From assembly GCA_021397835.1 (NCBI GenBank), contig JAJFZO010000537.1:2480001-2544000 (forward strand): a stretch of 64,000 nt of DNA. The letters run 5' to 3'. Shown here one piece after another: positions 52,990 to 63,599 of the stretch (positions are counted from its first letter, which is position 1; each line of letters starts with the position of its first letter). A program made the position numbers and the translations under genes. Source of the DNA: Moringa oleifera. Taxonomy: Eukaryota; Streptophyta; Magnoliopsida; Brassicales; Moringaceae. The notes beneath the pieces were generated by a model that had not been told where the DNA came from, ran no database searches, and worked only from the letters and a program-made list of their open reading frames with translations.

Positions 52990-53950
52990 CTTTCCTTCTA
53001 CTAAACCATAGTTTCCCTGTGAAAGCTAGATCATGGTCTTTAAAGACTACCTTAAGGGTATTCGATACTTAAGTGTCCATCTTTTTTCGAAAACATATAT
53101 CATCAGCTTAATGTTTCTCCATCTCAATTTCTTTGAAATGATTGGAGGTATCTTATAGCCTTTGTTTTTAGGTTCTTTATTTTGAATTTTACTAATTTAT
53201 CAACTTTTCTCTTTGTCAAATTCTTTGAACTGAAACACAATAGGGATGATAAGGATTTTGAGAATAGGTTTTACTACTTCATTAACAAACACCCAAGGCT
53301 CTCCACAAACGGTTTGCCCTCAAACAATAAGGAGTGGTCAGAAAAGTATTTTTAAGCTTGGTGGCCTAAGATTTAGCGTGACTTCAATGTTTAAAAAGAA
53401 CCCACAAAAAAAGTCTACTGTAAGAAAATCCACCCCAATGTACTAAACTTTTCTAGAACATTGGTTTAGAGATAACTTCAAAATTCATGACCCTACTAAA
53501 ATAGCCACTAAGGCTTGGTACAAAGTTTCCCTTTTTGATAGGTTATCCAAATTTGCTGAAGTTTCTTCCTCTAGCTCAAAGCATTATTAGCCATAATTCA
53601 TATTCTCATCTACCATCATCAAACCCTGATCAAGATCTGAATCCTAATTAAGGTCTAAATCCCAATCAAGCTCTTGTTCTTGTTCCTATTCCTGAGCTAG
53701 TTGTCACTTTTGCTCCTAACCTTGAAAATTCTCCAAATCCCAATCCAATCCAAGATGATCCTTAATACATTTCCTTTTCTACTCAAGCTTAGCCACACTT
53801 CTCCCACTGCAAGTTTTCTTTTAAATTTTACTTTTGTTTTCCTTTTATTTACTATTTCTTTAATTTCTTTTCTAATCTTCTTCTTTACTTGTAAATCCTA
53901 CTAACATAGCTTAAGAAAATACTTCCTAATTGACCAAAGTAAAACTCTAG
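52990..53950 (+). pseudogene. retroelement accessory ORF, N-terminal domain
   Basis: Combining frames gives a GIRYLSVH..F start (about 53075), PSQFL..DWRYLIAFVF (about 53120-53170) and FFELKHNRDD (about 53220-53250). YYFINKHPRL and GLPSNNKEWSEKYF (about 53268-53365) follow. These are the ordered blocks of the 'putative gypsy type transposon' domain (PLPPF..L, PNSWR.L.GF, FF.LK, SSIKGWK..FF). A Pro/Asn-rich linker (53600-53760) follows, and the copy is cut short by the plastid DNA insertion near 53960. Confidence 0.6.
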
Positions 53951-53965
53951 GAGCAAATGAATCAA

Positions 53966-54377
53966 GCAATGGGTCGTTATTTAGTGCGAATGAGGAAAAT
54001 AACAAAATCCATAAAAATTATTCAACAGGCTCTGAAAGGAATTCCAGGAGGTTCCTATGAGAATTTAGAAATCCGATGCTTTGATAGAAAAAGGGATCCC
54101 GAATGGAATGATTTTGGATATCGATTCATTAGTAAAAATCGTCTCTGATTTTTGAATTGCCTAAATAAGAGCTTTATGTAAGAGTTGAAGCTTCAAAGGG
54201 AGAATTAGGAATCTTTCTGATAAGGGACCAAAGTGGGTTTCCTTGGAAATGAAAAATTCATCTGCTAGATTTTATTAATTTGAAAATTCTTCTTCAACTA
54301 GTTAAAAGAATGAATTGGCTGATATTATGACGCGACTCGATAGCATAGATATCATTACGGAAGAAGTTAATCGTTAA
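53966..54377 (+). pseudogene. ndhH: plastid ndhH 3' fragment (NUPT)
   Basis: C-terminal part of the plastid NAD(P)H dehydrogenase subunit H. The blocks [34 protein letters not shown] and [14 protein letters not shown] are followed by LYV.VEA..GELGIFLI and end at TAA (54375-54377). Frameshifts after about 54148 and several substitutions break it. It is nuclear-integrated plastid DNA, not a nuclear gene: the adjacent ndhA follows in plastid order, and the flanks are nuclear retroelement sequence. Confidence 0.88.
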
Positions 54378-54378
54378 A

Positions 54379-54931
54379 ATAATAATTGATACAATAAAAG
54401 TACAATATATTAATTATCTTTTTTCAAATTAGAATCTTTAAAAGAGGTCTATGGAATCATATGAATGCTTGTCCTTATTTTTACTCTTGTATTAGGGATC
54501 ATAACGAGTGTACTAGTAATTATCTGGTTAGAAAAAGAAATATTTACAGGGATATAATAATGTATTAGACCTGAATATACTGGCCTTTTGGGAATTCTTC
54601 AAGCTCTAACAGATGGAAGAAAACTATTTTTCAAAGAGAATCTTCTTCCATCTAAAGAAAATACTCGTTTATTCAGTATTGGACCGTTTATAGCAGTTAT
54701 ATCAATTTCACTAACTTATTCAGTAATTCCTTTTAGCAATCACCTTGTTTTAGCTAATCTCAATATTGGTATTTTTTATGGATCTCTATCTCAAGTATTG
54801 CTCCTATTGGACTTCTTATGTCAAGATATGGATCAAATAACAGATATTCTTTTTTAGTGGTCTGCGAGCAACTGCTCAATCAATTACTTATGAAATACCA
54901 TTAAGTCTAGGTGTTTTATCAATATCTTTAC
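54379..54931 (+). pseudogene. ndhA: plastid ndhA exon 1 fragment (NUPT)
   Basis: First exon of the plastid NAD(P)H dehydrogenase subunit A. The expected start is ATA instead of ATG (54379-54381). [35 protein letters not shown] and [12 protein letters not shown] follow (54588 onward), with [18 protein letters not shown] at the end. The normal group II intron start GTGYG appears as ATGTG at about 54932 and intron-like sequence continues. The ndhH-ndhA spacing of one base matches the plastid arrangement. Frameshifts and transitions show it is not functional. Confidence 0.88.
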
Positions 54932-55060
54932 ATGTGATTTGTTGAAACATAAACTTTTCTTTCCCTTGTTTCTTTCATTCTAAAGGAAATAAATTAAGCG
55001 ATGGGTCGATCTTTAAATGCTCTAGCTAACGCATCATTAGTAACACAGGTTAAAGGTTAA
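54932..55060 (+). other. probable ndhA intron start and NUPT right edge
   Basis: The first ~30 bases after the exon resemble the 5' end of the ndhA group II intron. Where plastid DNA ends cannot be fixed. ATTAAGCGATGGGTCG near 54992 echoes ATCAAGCAATGGGTCG near the left edge (53960), which may mark a duplicated junction. Confidence 0.4.
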
Positions 55061-55338
55061 TCTTCTTAACCTGCCTTAAAAAAAAGCTCAATAAGACCTC
55101 TTTAGTTGTCACTTTACCAACCTCTTACAGTAAGAAGTCAAAATTAGTCACTCTAAGCAAGAAACTTACTGCAATTTGAGAGGAGATAAATTCTTGACCA
55201 TAAAAGTATAGTGTGATGGATACTCTACCAACTCCATTAGAAGGTTCTCATTGAATTAACGAGAAAGATAGACTGCTTCCAGATTGTAATATCCTTAATT
55301 GATTCAAGAATGGCTTTATAAGTCAATCCTTCCTCAAG

Positions 55339-55340
<2 letters not shown>

Positions 55341-55377
<37 letters not shown>
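55341..55377. repeat. (TA)n microsatellite
   Basis: 37 bases of uninterrupted TA. Confidence 0.97.
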
Positions 55378-55380
<3 letters not shown>

Positions 55381-55539
55381 AGCATAAAACTCTTAAGAAA
55401 CACTACTTTGATGTTGAGAAAATAGGGAATGTCAATGCCATAAATCAAGAGTTTTTGACAAAAGTTGATTATTTATAGAAAAGATGAAAGTTCTTAAAAG
55501 GAAGCAAGTCAGATTGATATAACTGAACTCAGCCTAGTA

Positions 55540-55990
55540 TTGGGTTTGGTTATACCATCAAAATTTAAATAGCCTGAATTTGATAAATTTAATGAGATAA
55601 TATTTCCTCATACCCATTTAAAGAGTATCTACATAAAATGCACTAGTATGAGACCAATCAAAAGCTCTTAATTCATTGTTTTCACGACAGCATGAAAAAA
55701 GTAGTTTTGGGATGGTATACCAATCTGGAGCCCTCTAAGATTGAGTCTTGGAGAGATTTAGCAAACACTTTCTTAGTCTATAACCGATATGGAAGTGCAA
55801 GGACCTAACTGAGTCATTATCCAAAACATGTTCAGAAGGAACAATGAAAAATTTAAAGAATATGCAACCCGATGGCGATCGAGATATGGTTGTCAGAATT
55901 CAGCTTACGCTTACTAAAGTAGAGATATTCCCAACCTTCTTATAAACTTTATGTCCTCATTTTATGCTCATATGGTGTCACCCGTATGTG
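55540..55990 (+). pseudogene. Ty3/gypsy gag relic
   Basis: Combining frames gives PSKFK.PEFDKF (about 55547), CPHTHLKSI near 55607 and MKKVVLGWYTNLEPSKIESW (about 55691-55750). A DLANTFLVYNRYG stretch (about 55755-55795) and KFKEYATRWRSRYG (about 55850-55892) follow. This is the capsid gag domain typical of Tat/Ogre-type gypsy elements. Two frameshifts and several stops. No matching pol was found nearby. Confidence 0.82.
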
Positions 55991-56189
55991 TAGGTAATTA
56001 TTAAGATTCGACTCTATTCATCATGCAATCATTTAAATCTTTTAGACTTAATGAGATTGTCGAATCTTAATTGATTTAAATACTCATTATATAATGAGAA
56101 TGAATCATTAAATAATTATTTTATTTTATTTTATATTTTACAATTATAAAATTTTCCTTATATATAGTTGAACTTCACTTATATTCATC

Positions 56190-58240
56190 AAAATATAGAA
56201 AAGAGCTTAATAAAGGTCTACTTTCATAACTTTTTCACTAATGAGAGCTTTCTCGTTTTGAGTTAAGCAATCAAATACATTGTTCCATAGAGGAATCCCA
56301 ATAATATCCATAATAAATAAATAATTTGCATAGAATTTTAATGCCTCATCTGCAACGTATAACTCAGCAATACTGCCCTTAGATCTATTACTGTTTCAAT
56401 CATAATCCTTCATATATCTTTCAAATAGGTAAATCCATCGTAAATACATAGGGCTACATAATTTTACTTATCTGATAAGATGAACAGTGAGATAAACCAT
56501 AATATCAAAGAAGTTAGGAGAAAAACACTTTTCCATCAAGTAAAGTGTTATCACAAGTTCGTTTTGGATTCCATCTATCTTTAAGACGTTCACCACCTTC
56601 TGGCACAATGAAGTGAAGAACATATAAAGTCTAATGAGAGTATATCTAACATGTTTGGGTAACGCACCTCGTAAAGCAATGGGTAAAAGTTACTATATTA
56701 CGATGGGACAATCATATAACTTTAACCCATATAGTTTTAAGTCTTTCATATATACTAGATTTTTCTTATTTGAAGAATACTCATCTAGCACCTTAATCTC
56801 ACTCAAAACTTTACAAAATTATTTTTTTTCTCCCTTAGATAAAGTTTAACATGTAAGCAGTAGAAATGAACAATTACCACGAACTTATGGTTCCAATTCA
56901 AATCTTAAATCCATCTCTTTAAGATCCATTTTAGCAGCTAACCCATTTTTAGACATCTTAGGAATATCAAGCAATGTCCCAAAAAGACAGTCACAAACGT
57001 TCTTTTTGGTGTGCATGACATCAAGCACATGTTTGACATATATAGAATTCCAATATGATATGTCAAAGAAAATTGATCTCTTCTTTCAACATTATAAAAC
57101 AACATCTTTTTTATTCACTATGCTTCATTTCTTCGATTTTCCCCATGAATTTGCTGAACCTTGAATTCTATTTAAGACTTTTTGACGACTTAATAGTCTA
57201 CTCTAACTTCTTGTAAGTATTAAAGACCTTTTTTTATCTACGATAAGGATGATGTCATGGTAAAAAAATCTTCTATGACCAACATATAACATCTTTCTAC
57301 CACGTTGTAAGTGACACGCATGAGTGTCCTGGATATATATAGGACAAGCATACTAACCTTTAATAGTACAACCACATAAATTGTCATATACAGAAAAATC
57401 ATTAATTGTCCACAATAAAACAATTTTGTAAGTTAAATAACTCATTGTAATATGCATCATATACATCTATTCCAGTGTCCTATAATATTTTTCAAATCTT
57501 CTATGAGCGAGCCAAGTAGATATTAATATTGTTACTAGGTTGTTTATGACTTGATATTAATAATGTCAACATCATGAACTTTCTTTTCATTGTTAACCAT
57601 GGTGGTAAATTGTTGTTTATCATAATCACCGACTAATAATTATATCAATCACTTAATGTATTGTGGGGATTGATCCCATCGACCGATATAGCAAACCTCA
57701 AGTTTTTAAGCTCTGAGGCAAATTCTGGCGACACATAATCGACCAATTTTCATGATGGTGTATGAGATGGGTGCCTCAATTGACCATCAATTTCTCTTTG
57801 GTTTGAATGCCATGTAAGGTGTTTTAATATTTCAAAACTTTTGAGCATTCTTTTAAACCTTGGTATTGATGGAAAGTACCACAACACCTTAGCAAGCACG
57901 CACAATCTTTATTTTGTTATCGTTTTTCATTACTTTCTATCGTAAAAGTCCACAAGTTGGATACTGGATGTTATCTTGAAACTCCTTTCGATATAATATG
58001 CAATAATTTGGACATGCATGGATCTTTTGATACTCTATACCTAATGCATTCAGCGTTGCCTTGGCATCATATATGGATGTAGGTATTTTATTATTGTCAG
58101 GCAATATTTCAATAATTAAATTTAAAATATCATTGAAATTTTGATCGAACCAACTATATTTCGTCGTCAAAATATACAGTTTAACAATAGTATATAGTTT
58201 AGTGAACTTCACTGATCCAGAATACAGAGTTTTTCAGCAT
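56190..58240 (-). pseudogene. CACTA (En/Spm-like) TNP2 transposase relic
   Basis: Minus-strand reading from 58240 down. FTKLYTIVKLYILTTKYSWF, then IEILPDNNKIP, AKATLNALGIEYQKIHACPN and CILYRKEFQD (58212-57937) are the N-terminal TNP2 motifs. A KDVICW..KIF segment near 57290 corresponds to the Transposase_21 core. FFDISYWNSIY.KH.LDVMHTKKNVCD.LFGTLLDIPKMSKNG (about 57075-56945, across small gaps) is the best conserved block. The DUF4218-like region follows (LLPIALRGALPKHVRYTLIRLY near 56695-56630, then YLRWIYLFERYMKDYD near 56455-56405). It would have cut and pasted a CACTA transposon. Many stops make it inactive. Terminal CACTA repeats were not found. Confidence 0.85.
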
Positions 58241-58656
58241 CAATAAGTAACTTGTTGAAGTGATTAAAATTACTATCATATTTTGTAAATACTTCTTATA
58301 CCATCTTTACAATGTTATCAATTTCTTCAATATGTTCTACCTCCTTAACAATTGTGGCATTCCTACTAGTAGAAAATCTAACAATATAAGTTTTTCTATG
58401 CCATATCCAATTCTAATAGATTTTATCAACCTTATCTACATATAAATGATTACATATCTTACTTGAAGTATGGCGTTTCATATTATCACATTTAATATAT
58501 AAACATCGAACTAATTTAAGGTTATTACTATTCTAAACAGTATAATCAAAGAAGTTATTCACTCTATATCATATGCCTATGACCTTTTATTAGTGAACAT
58601 CCAAGTCTTATCCATTCTAAAGTTTAAAACTTTTTATATTAGAAACACGAAGTAAT

Positions 58657-58657
<1 letters not shown>

Positions 58658-58716
<59 letters not shown>
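58658..58716. repeat. (GT)n(TA)n compound microsatellite
   Basis: GT repeats run into about 50 bases of pure TA. Confidence 0.97.
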
Positions 58717-58719
<3 letters not shown>

Positions 58720-58739
58720 ATTGTAATAAATATAATGAT

Positions 58740-59720
58740 TATGATTTAAATAGTATCTAACTTTTTTTTAAACAATTATGTGGCATATATAAGTAAAATT
58801 TAATGAATTAGTTAACTTATGCAATTAATTAATTAATCAACAAAATGACATATAATTTTTAATTAATTAATTAATTGTGTAATAAACATTTAAGTAATCA
58901 TCAATTAATTAATTTAAATTTTTAAAATTAATTAATATGTTAATAATATCTACTTGACATATAATTAGGCAGTATCTAATTAATTAGTTATGTAATTAAT
59001 AAGTGATCTAATTAAATAAATTAACATATAACTAATAGATAATTAATAAATTAATTATCTAATTATTAAGTTATCTAATTAAACAGTAAACATGTAATTA
59101 ACTATTTAAAATTTAATTGATTGATTTATAACTACTAAATTAATTAATATCCAATTAATTAATAAACATCTAATTACTTTACAAGCATCTAACTAATTTA
59201 TTAATTATAATCAAAATAACATCCATTTAGATAACAACTACTTAATTAATTATATAATCAAAATCTATTTCATTAATTATCTAAATGAACTCAAATTAGT
59301 TAATTTAAATTTTATGAATTAATCAACACGTTAATTAATTTAAATATTATGAATTAATCAACATGTTAAAACCAAAATTTTATCAGCAAAAATTCATCAA
59401 ACACATCCAAACAATTTTTAAGTTTATTATCATCACTAAATCATATCTAATCAGCCAAAACTAAATATAATTTTAAATTAGTAAATTTATTCTTCAAATT
59501 GAAACCAAATTAAATAAAAAATTAGTTAAAAAACCCAAATTTTACCAATAAAAATTCATCAAACACATCCAAACAATTTTTAATTACCTAAATGATTGAT
59601 TATCATCCACCAAATAATACCAATCAACCAAATCTAAATATAATTTAAATTTCTTAAATTTATTCTTCAAACCAAAATCAAATTAAATAAAAACTTAATA
59701 AAATAAAAAAACTTACATAT
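58740..59720. repeat. TTAATTAA-rich low-complexity DNA
   Basis: Dominated by AATTAATTAA motifs. At 59340-59590 a segment of about 170-180 bp appears twice (AAAATTCATCAAACACATCCAAACAATTTTTAA at 59387 and 59551 onward, here given only by position). No coding capacity. Confidence 0.6.
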
Positions 59721-59879
59721 TGGAGATCAATAAAGTGAATATTCAATTTTCTTGAACAATCTGGAACCAACGGAGCTTCTTGGTGCTGGATTTTGATAGA
59801 AATAGTTGAAAAGAGGAGATGATGAGAGAATGAGAGAGCAAGGGGAGAGGGGGAGGCTGCGGGCTACTGCTACTTCTCC

Positions 59880-59960
59880 CTCTCCAGGCAAGGTTTTATG
59901 AAACTGACGTTGAATCTTTGCTTTAGCATCAGTTCTCATGAAACTGACGTTGAAGGCTCC
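59880..59960 (-). repeat. short AACTGACGTTGAA direct repeats, possible CACTA subterminal repeats
   Basis: ATGAAACTGACGTTGAA occurs twice (about 59898-59914 and 59938-59954). ATCAGTTCTCATGAAACTG lies between. Short GC-bearing subterminal repeats of this kind are seen in CACTA elements, and the transposase relic lies on the minus strand below. A terminal CACTA inverted repeat was not seen, so the link is tentative. Confidence 0.35.
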
Positions 59961-60119
59961 TGACACTTTCAGTATTAATTTTTTTAGAACTATCAATAAA
60001 GACAGGTTGTCTAATACTGTATTTTCCCAATAAGTTTTTGTCTCCAAGCTCTCTTTCTTACGTATGGATGACATAGATGCATCTTCTTTCACCCGAAGTT
60101 CTTTAAAATACATTAGGCC

Positions 60120-60620
60120 ACTTATTCCATCCCAAAACAGGTCCGTTTAACCGCACCCACCTCTGACAAACATGTCAATACCTATTTTTTACACCCTTTA
60201 TTCTCTCAGCCAAAGTCGGTAGACTACGTAAAGGTGTGAATGTAGACGACAAAACAAATGACCAAAATAAGAAGAGTTCGGTCCAAGAAAGGGTCGAACT
60301 CCTTTATGATGAATGTTCAGCTGGTACAAGAATAGCACATCCAGGGGAATTTTATGGGAATGGTGGGTTCAGAGGCCGGATATTCACCACTTGAAACAAG
60401 ATTCCCGATAAAATGTCGGTCTGTAAGTTGAAAAGATATATAGGTTTTGTGAGGTCGGGTTCAACCAGAAAAGGATGTTCAAAATGGGTGCGGGACCTCA
60501 AAATTCTTTACAGGTTCAAACTAGCGTTCACAAGCACTTAAAAAGAGGGGTTCCAGGCCCAAAAAAAAAAAGATCGAAAAAGCCAAATTGGAATTTTTTA
60601 TAGTACTTTCAGCCAACCTA
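60120..60620. other. no gene recognised
   Basis: Less AT-rich DNA leading into the GTTCAGCCAG repeats. Open frames are short and unlike known families. Confidence 0.35.
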
Positions 60621-60629
60621 TTAGGCAGT

Positions 60630-60970
60630 TCAGCAAATTGGTTAGCCAGGCCTTGAAAATCTTCTTGGGTTCAAATTAAGATTCCTAAGCATGTATAGAA
60701 GGACCCTGCACAATATTTGAGGATGATAAATCAAACAAAGGGAGTTTTGACAGCACTGAAAGAACACTGTTAATGAGCTCAAGAAAGGGTTCAGCCAGAC
60801 CTTGAAAAAGCTTTTTGGGCTCAGATTAAGGTAAAAGAATGTCTAAGGAAAGTCCTAAAACAAGTTTGAGCTTAAAGCAGTAAAACTGAAGCTTTCTGCA
60901 TAAATTTTAGTCTGACTGTCGAACAGTTCAAGCCGTGGGTCAGCTATTTGAGAATTAGTAGGGAAGGGTT
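60630..60970 (+). repeat. ~150 bp degenerate tandem repeat with GGTTCAGCCAGACCTTGAAA core
   Basis: Related cores are at about 60640 (GGTTAGCCAGGCCTTGAAAA) and 60790 (GGTTCAGCCAGACCTTGAAA), each followed by CTTTTTGGG-type and CAGATTAAGGT-type sequence. Inverted relatives lie at 62263-62312 and 62424-62472. Confidence 0.6.
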
Positions 60971-61254
60971 CAGATTTTAAGATTATTATGGATGAATGTG
61001 TTCTATGACCAAATAATTAAAGTTTGGATGAATATTGTGAGTTTAGGCATGGTGGGTGCATTGGTTAAGGGATAGTTTCTGGGTTCAGATCCAAAGTGTG
61101 GAAGCTTCGAGGTTAAGAAGCAAACAAGAGGAAAAAGAAAAAGGAATGAAACAGTACCAAATGGCAGTGAATTGAAATAAAAGATAAATTTTCATTGATT
61201 TGTCCAAAAAAAGTACAAATGTGAAAGGAAGAAAAATAGTACTGTAAATTAAGA

Positions 61255-61930
61255 GGCTGCTTCACCTTTTTCTCCATTTGGTGAAGCAGTACTAGAAGGC
61301 TCAGCTGAAGGTACATGTTTAGATACTTCCATGATAATCAAAGCATCTTCAGATTCTTGAACTCTTAGTGCCATTAAAACTACTAGGACAAAGAATAAGT
61401 CTAGGTTTCATAAACCTCCTGGAATTCATCCCTCGCCTGGTCCTGATATCCTAGTAGATGGAAGTGCATTCGGCCAACATCAGCTTCTTGAACTCTTAGT
61501 GCCATTAAAACTTTTAGTAGAAGCCCCCTCAGTAGCTTATACCACAACCTTTTTTTCCTCTGCATGCTGCTTCTTGAGCTTTTCCAGCGTCAAATCAAAG
61601 TTGTTATGCTTTTTCTTCAGTTTTGCATGGCAAAGAGCCAAGGCTCTTTCATCCTTTTCACCTCTTTTCTTCATTTCATTAAGCTTAGCCTAGAGCTCCT
61701 TTCCCTTGGCCGAAGCTTGTTGAAAGGCTTTTTAACCTCTTGGAGAGCATCACCCATTCCCTTTTGGGTCTGTCATTCACCCGTGATTAAAGTAGTCTGT
61801 TGGACAAACTGCAGACAGGAATCCAAGGTCAGAATTGTGGCAAAAATAGAAAAATGTAAGAAAAAACAGTGGAACAAATCTTACACTAGCCAGGTCTTAA
61901 GCCAAGCTCAGGAATAAACTATCAGGGCCC
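61255..61930 (-). pseudogene. retroelement accessory ORF, coiled-coil part
   Basis: Minus-strand translation of about 61700-61560 gives LNEMKKRGEKDERALALC then KLKKKHNNFDLTLEKLKKQH, a clear Lys/Glu coiled coil. After stops it continues to VQESEDALIIMEVSKHV (about 61360-61312) and a Ser/Pro/Glu-rich tail ending at TAA near 61253. Matches in style the coiled-coil and tail of the other accessory-ORF copies, but the YPxLxL motif is not visible. Confidence 0.5.
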
Positions 61931-62259
61931 TCATTCCTCAGCCTTAGGAGATCAACAGGTAGCAATGACTTCTAGCAAAACTCCCAAGCCACTGTAGGGT
62001 CTTTAGTTGAACTCTCTGCTGCTAGAGTCTAGTCAGAACCCTCATCTATAAATATGTAAAGCGGCTTATCTTAACTTAACTGTCCAATCTTTGCTCGTTT
62101 TCACTACAGCCAACCTAAATCTACTCCTTTCCTCTTAAAAATGTTTAATATTAACCCTCAAGAAAAATTTGGTGTTTAGTTGACCCTTTTGCTAAACTCT
62201 CTGCTAGTTATCCACAAAGGCTACTGCGGAATACCAATTTAACCTTTTAACTTCAGAGT

Positions 62260-62480
62260 TTTTTCAGAACCCTCCTTGATCTGGACTTAAAATGATTTTC
62301 TGAGACCTGGCTGAACACTTTGCTGAACAATATAGTGGGCTGACCCCAGCCATTGTAGAAATTTTCAAATTTGGCCTTTGACTCTTTTTAGCGCCCAGAA
62401 CACTCATACAAATGCTACTGACCTTTAATGTGAAATCAGAAAGATTTTTTAGGGCCTAGTTGAACCTTTTTTTAGAGTAC
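62260..62480 (-). repeat. inverted relatives of the 60.63 kb repeat
   Basis: On the minus strand, TTCAGCCAGGTCTCAGAAAA (about 62312 downward) and GGTTCAACTAGGCCCTAAAA (about 62470 downward) repeat the core found in + orientation at 60.64 and 60.79 kb. The accessory-ORF fragment at 61.26-61.93 kb lies between the two oppositely oriented sets. Confidence 0.55.
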
Positions 62481-63025
62481 TTTAGCTAGTTGACCTAATC
62501 TTGCAGAGTCAGTTTGGCCTCGTCTTCATCACCCAAAGTGTAGAAGCTGTAAGTCTTTATTTTGACATATTAAATGCTCATTATTGTTTTTCATTAAACT
62601 TCTTACTTAGGTATCAAAAACTCTTTAGGTTATGTGTTTTGTCTTTTCATATTTTATTTTTTTTCCTGTTTATCTTCCTTAAGAAAAGCCTATTAATACT
62701 GCCTCTTTTGCCATTTCAGTTTTATTTCGCCCTTCTCTTCAAAAACACATTTTCTCTCTCAAACCTCAACGAACAACTTTCTACGTTTCTCTTCAAGTTG
62801 GGCTAAAATTCATCTTCGATCCTTTCTTTTCCAGTGAGTTTATCTTCTTCTTCCCTTCAATTTCCTTCAGACCTGGCAGAAGTAGACCCTCCACCTATAC
62901 TGGGTATGACCCGGAATGGGTAGGAGAAGCTTTCTCAATCCTAAACACTATCCATTTAGAACTTCCATTGGAAACTGATCGATCATGGACATGACAGTTT
63001 TTGAGGAGAGCCTTAAAGGAGGCTA

Positions 63026-63033
63026 GAATCTAC
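63026..63033. repeat. target-site duplication (left)
   Basis: GAATCTAC immediately left of the MITE, matching GAACCTAC at 63592-63599 with one difference. Confidence 0.8.
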
Positions 63034-63591
63034 TAGATCTGATCACGGTTTGGATTCGATTCGATTTCGATTTCGAATTATCGGTTCAAGTTTATGGTTA
63101 GAATGAATCAAAATCTGAATCATTAAGCTGCAGTTTCGGTTAAGATGCGATTTGAAAGCGGTTCAAGTTTGGTTCAGGTTTCGATTCATATACGGTTCCA
63201 ATTTCGGTTTGATTTCGGTTTTGGTTTATATTTTAATTATAAATATAATAATTTTATTTTAATTATAAATTTTTAATAAAATTAAAAAATAAAAATAATC
63301 ATACTTTTGTTGAAATATATATTTTAAAACTAAAATTAATTTTAAAATTTTTAAAATTAATTTTTAAATTAAAATTTTTAATATTTTAAAAATTAATTTA
63401 ATTAGAAACCGAACCGAAATCATCGGTTTTGATTTCGATTCAGAATTTACATGAATCATAACCGAATCATTTTCAAAATAGTTTCGATTACGGTTTAAAA
63501 CCGAAACCGTTTATATCGGTTTCAGTTCGATTAAAAAACTTTAAGGTTTCGATTCGATTCATTGGTTTAAACCGAACCGTCATCAGGTCTA
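63034..63591. mobile_element. hAT-type MITE, 558 bp
   Basis: Terminal inverted repeats TAGATCTGATCACGGTT (left) and, on the minus strand, TAGACCTGATGACGGTT (right) match at 15 of 17 positions. They are flanked by an 8 bp target duplication (GAATCTAC/GAACCTAC), as expected for the hAT superfamily. Subterminal regions are full of CGGTTT / GATTCGATTTCG-type motifs in opposite orientations at the two ends, and the centre (63225-63400) is almost pure A/T. No transposase is encoded, so it would have moved only with enzyme supplied in trans. Confidence 0.85.
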
Positions 63592-63599
63592 GAACCTAC
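63592..63599. repeat. target-site duplication (right)
   Basis: GAACCTAC immediately right of the MITE, partner of 63026-63033. Confidence 0.8.

Noticed and set aside
53957..54857. Functional nuclear NDH genes
   Set aside because: Frameshifts, loss of the ndhA start codon and truncation at both ends show dead plastid-derived DNA.
59727..60113. 128-codon minus-strand frame
   Set aside because: Covers the twin AACTGACGTTGAA repeats and reads low-complexity Ser/Leu/Pro-rich sequence. More likely transposon terminal DNA than a gene.
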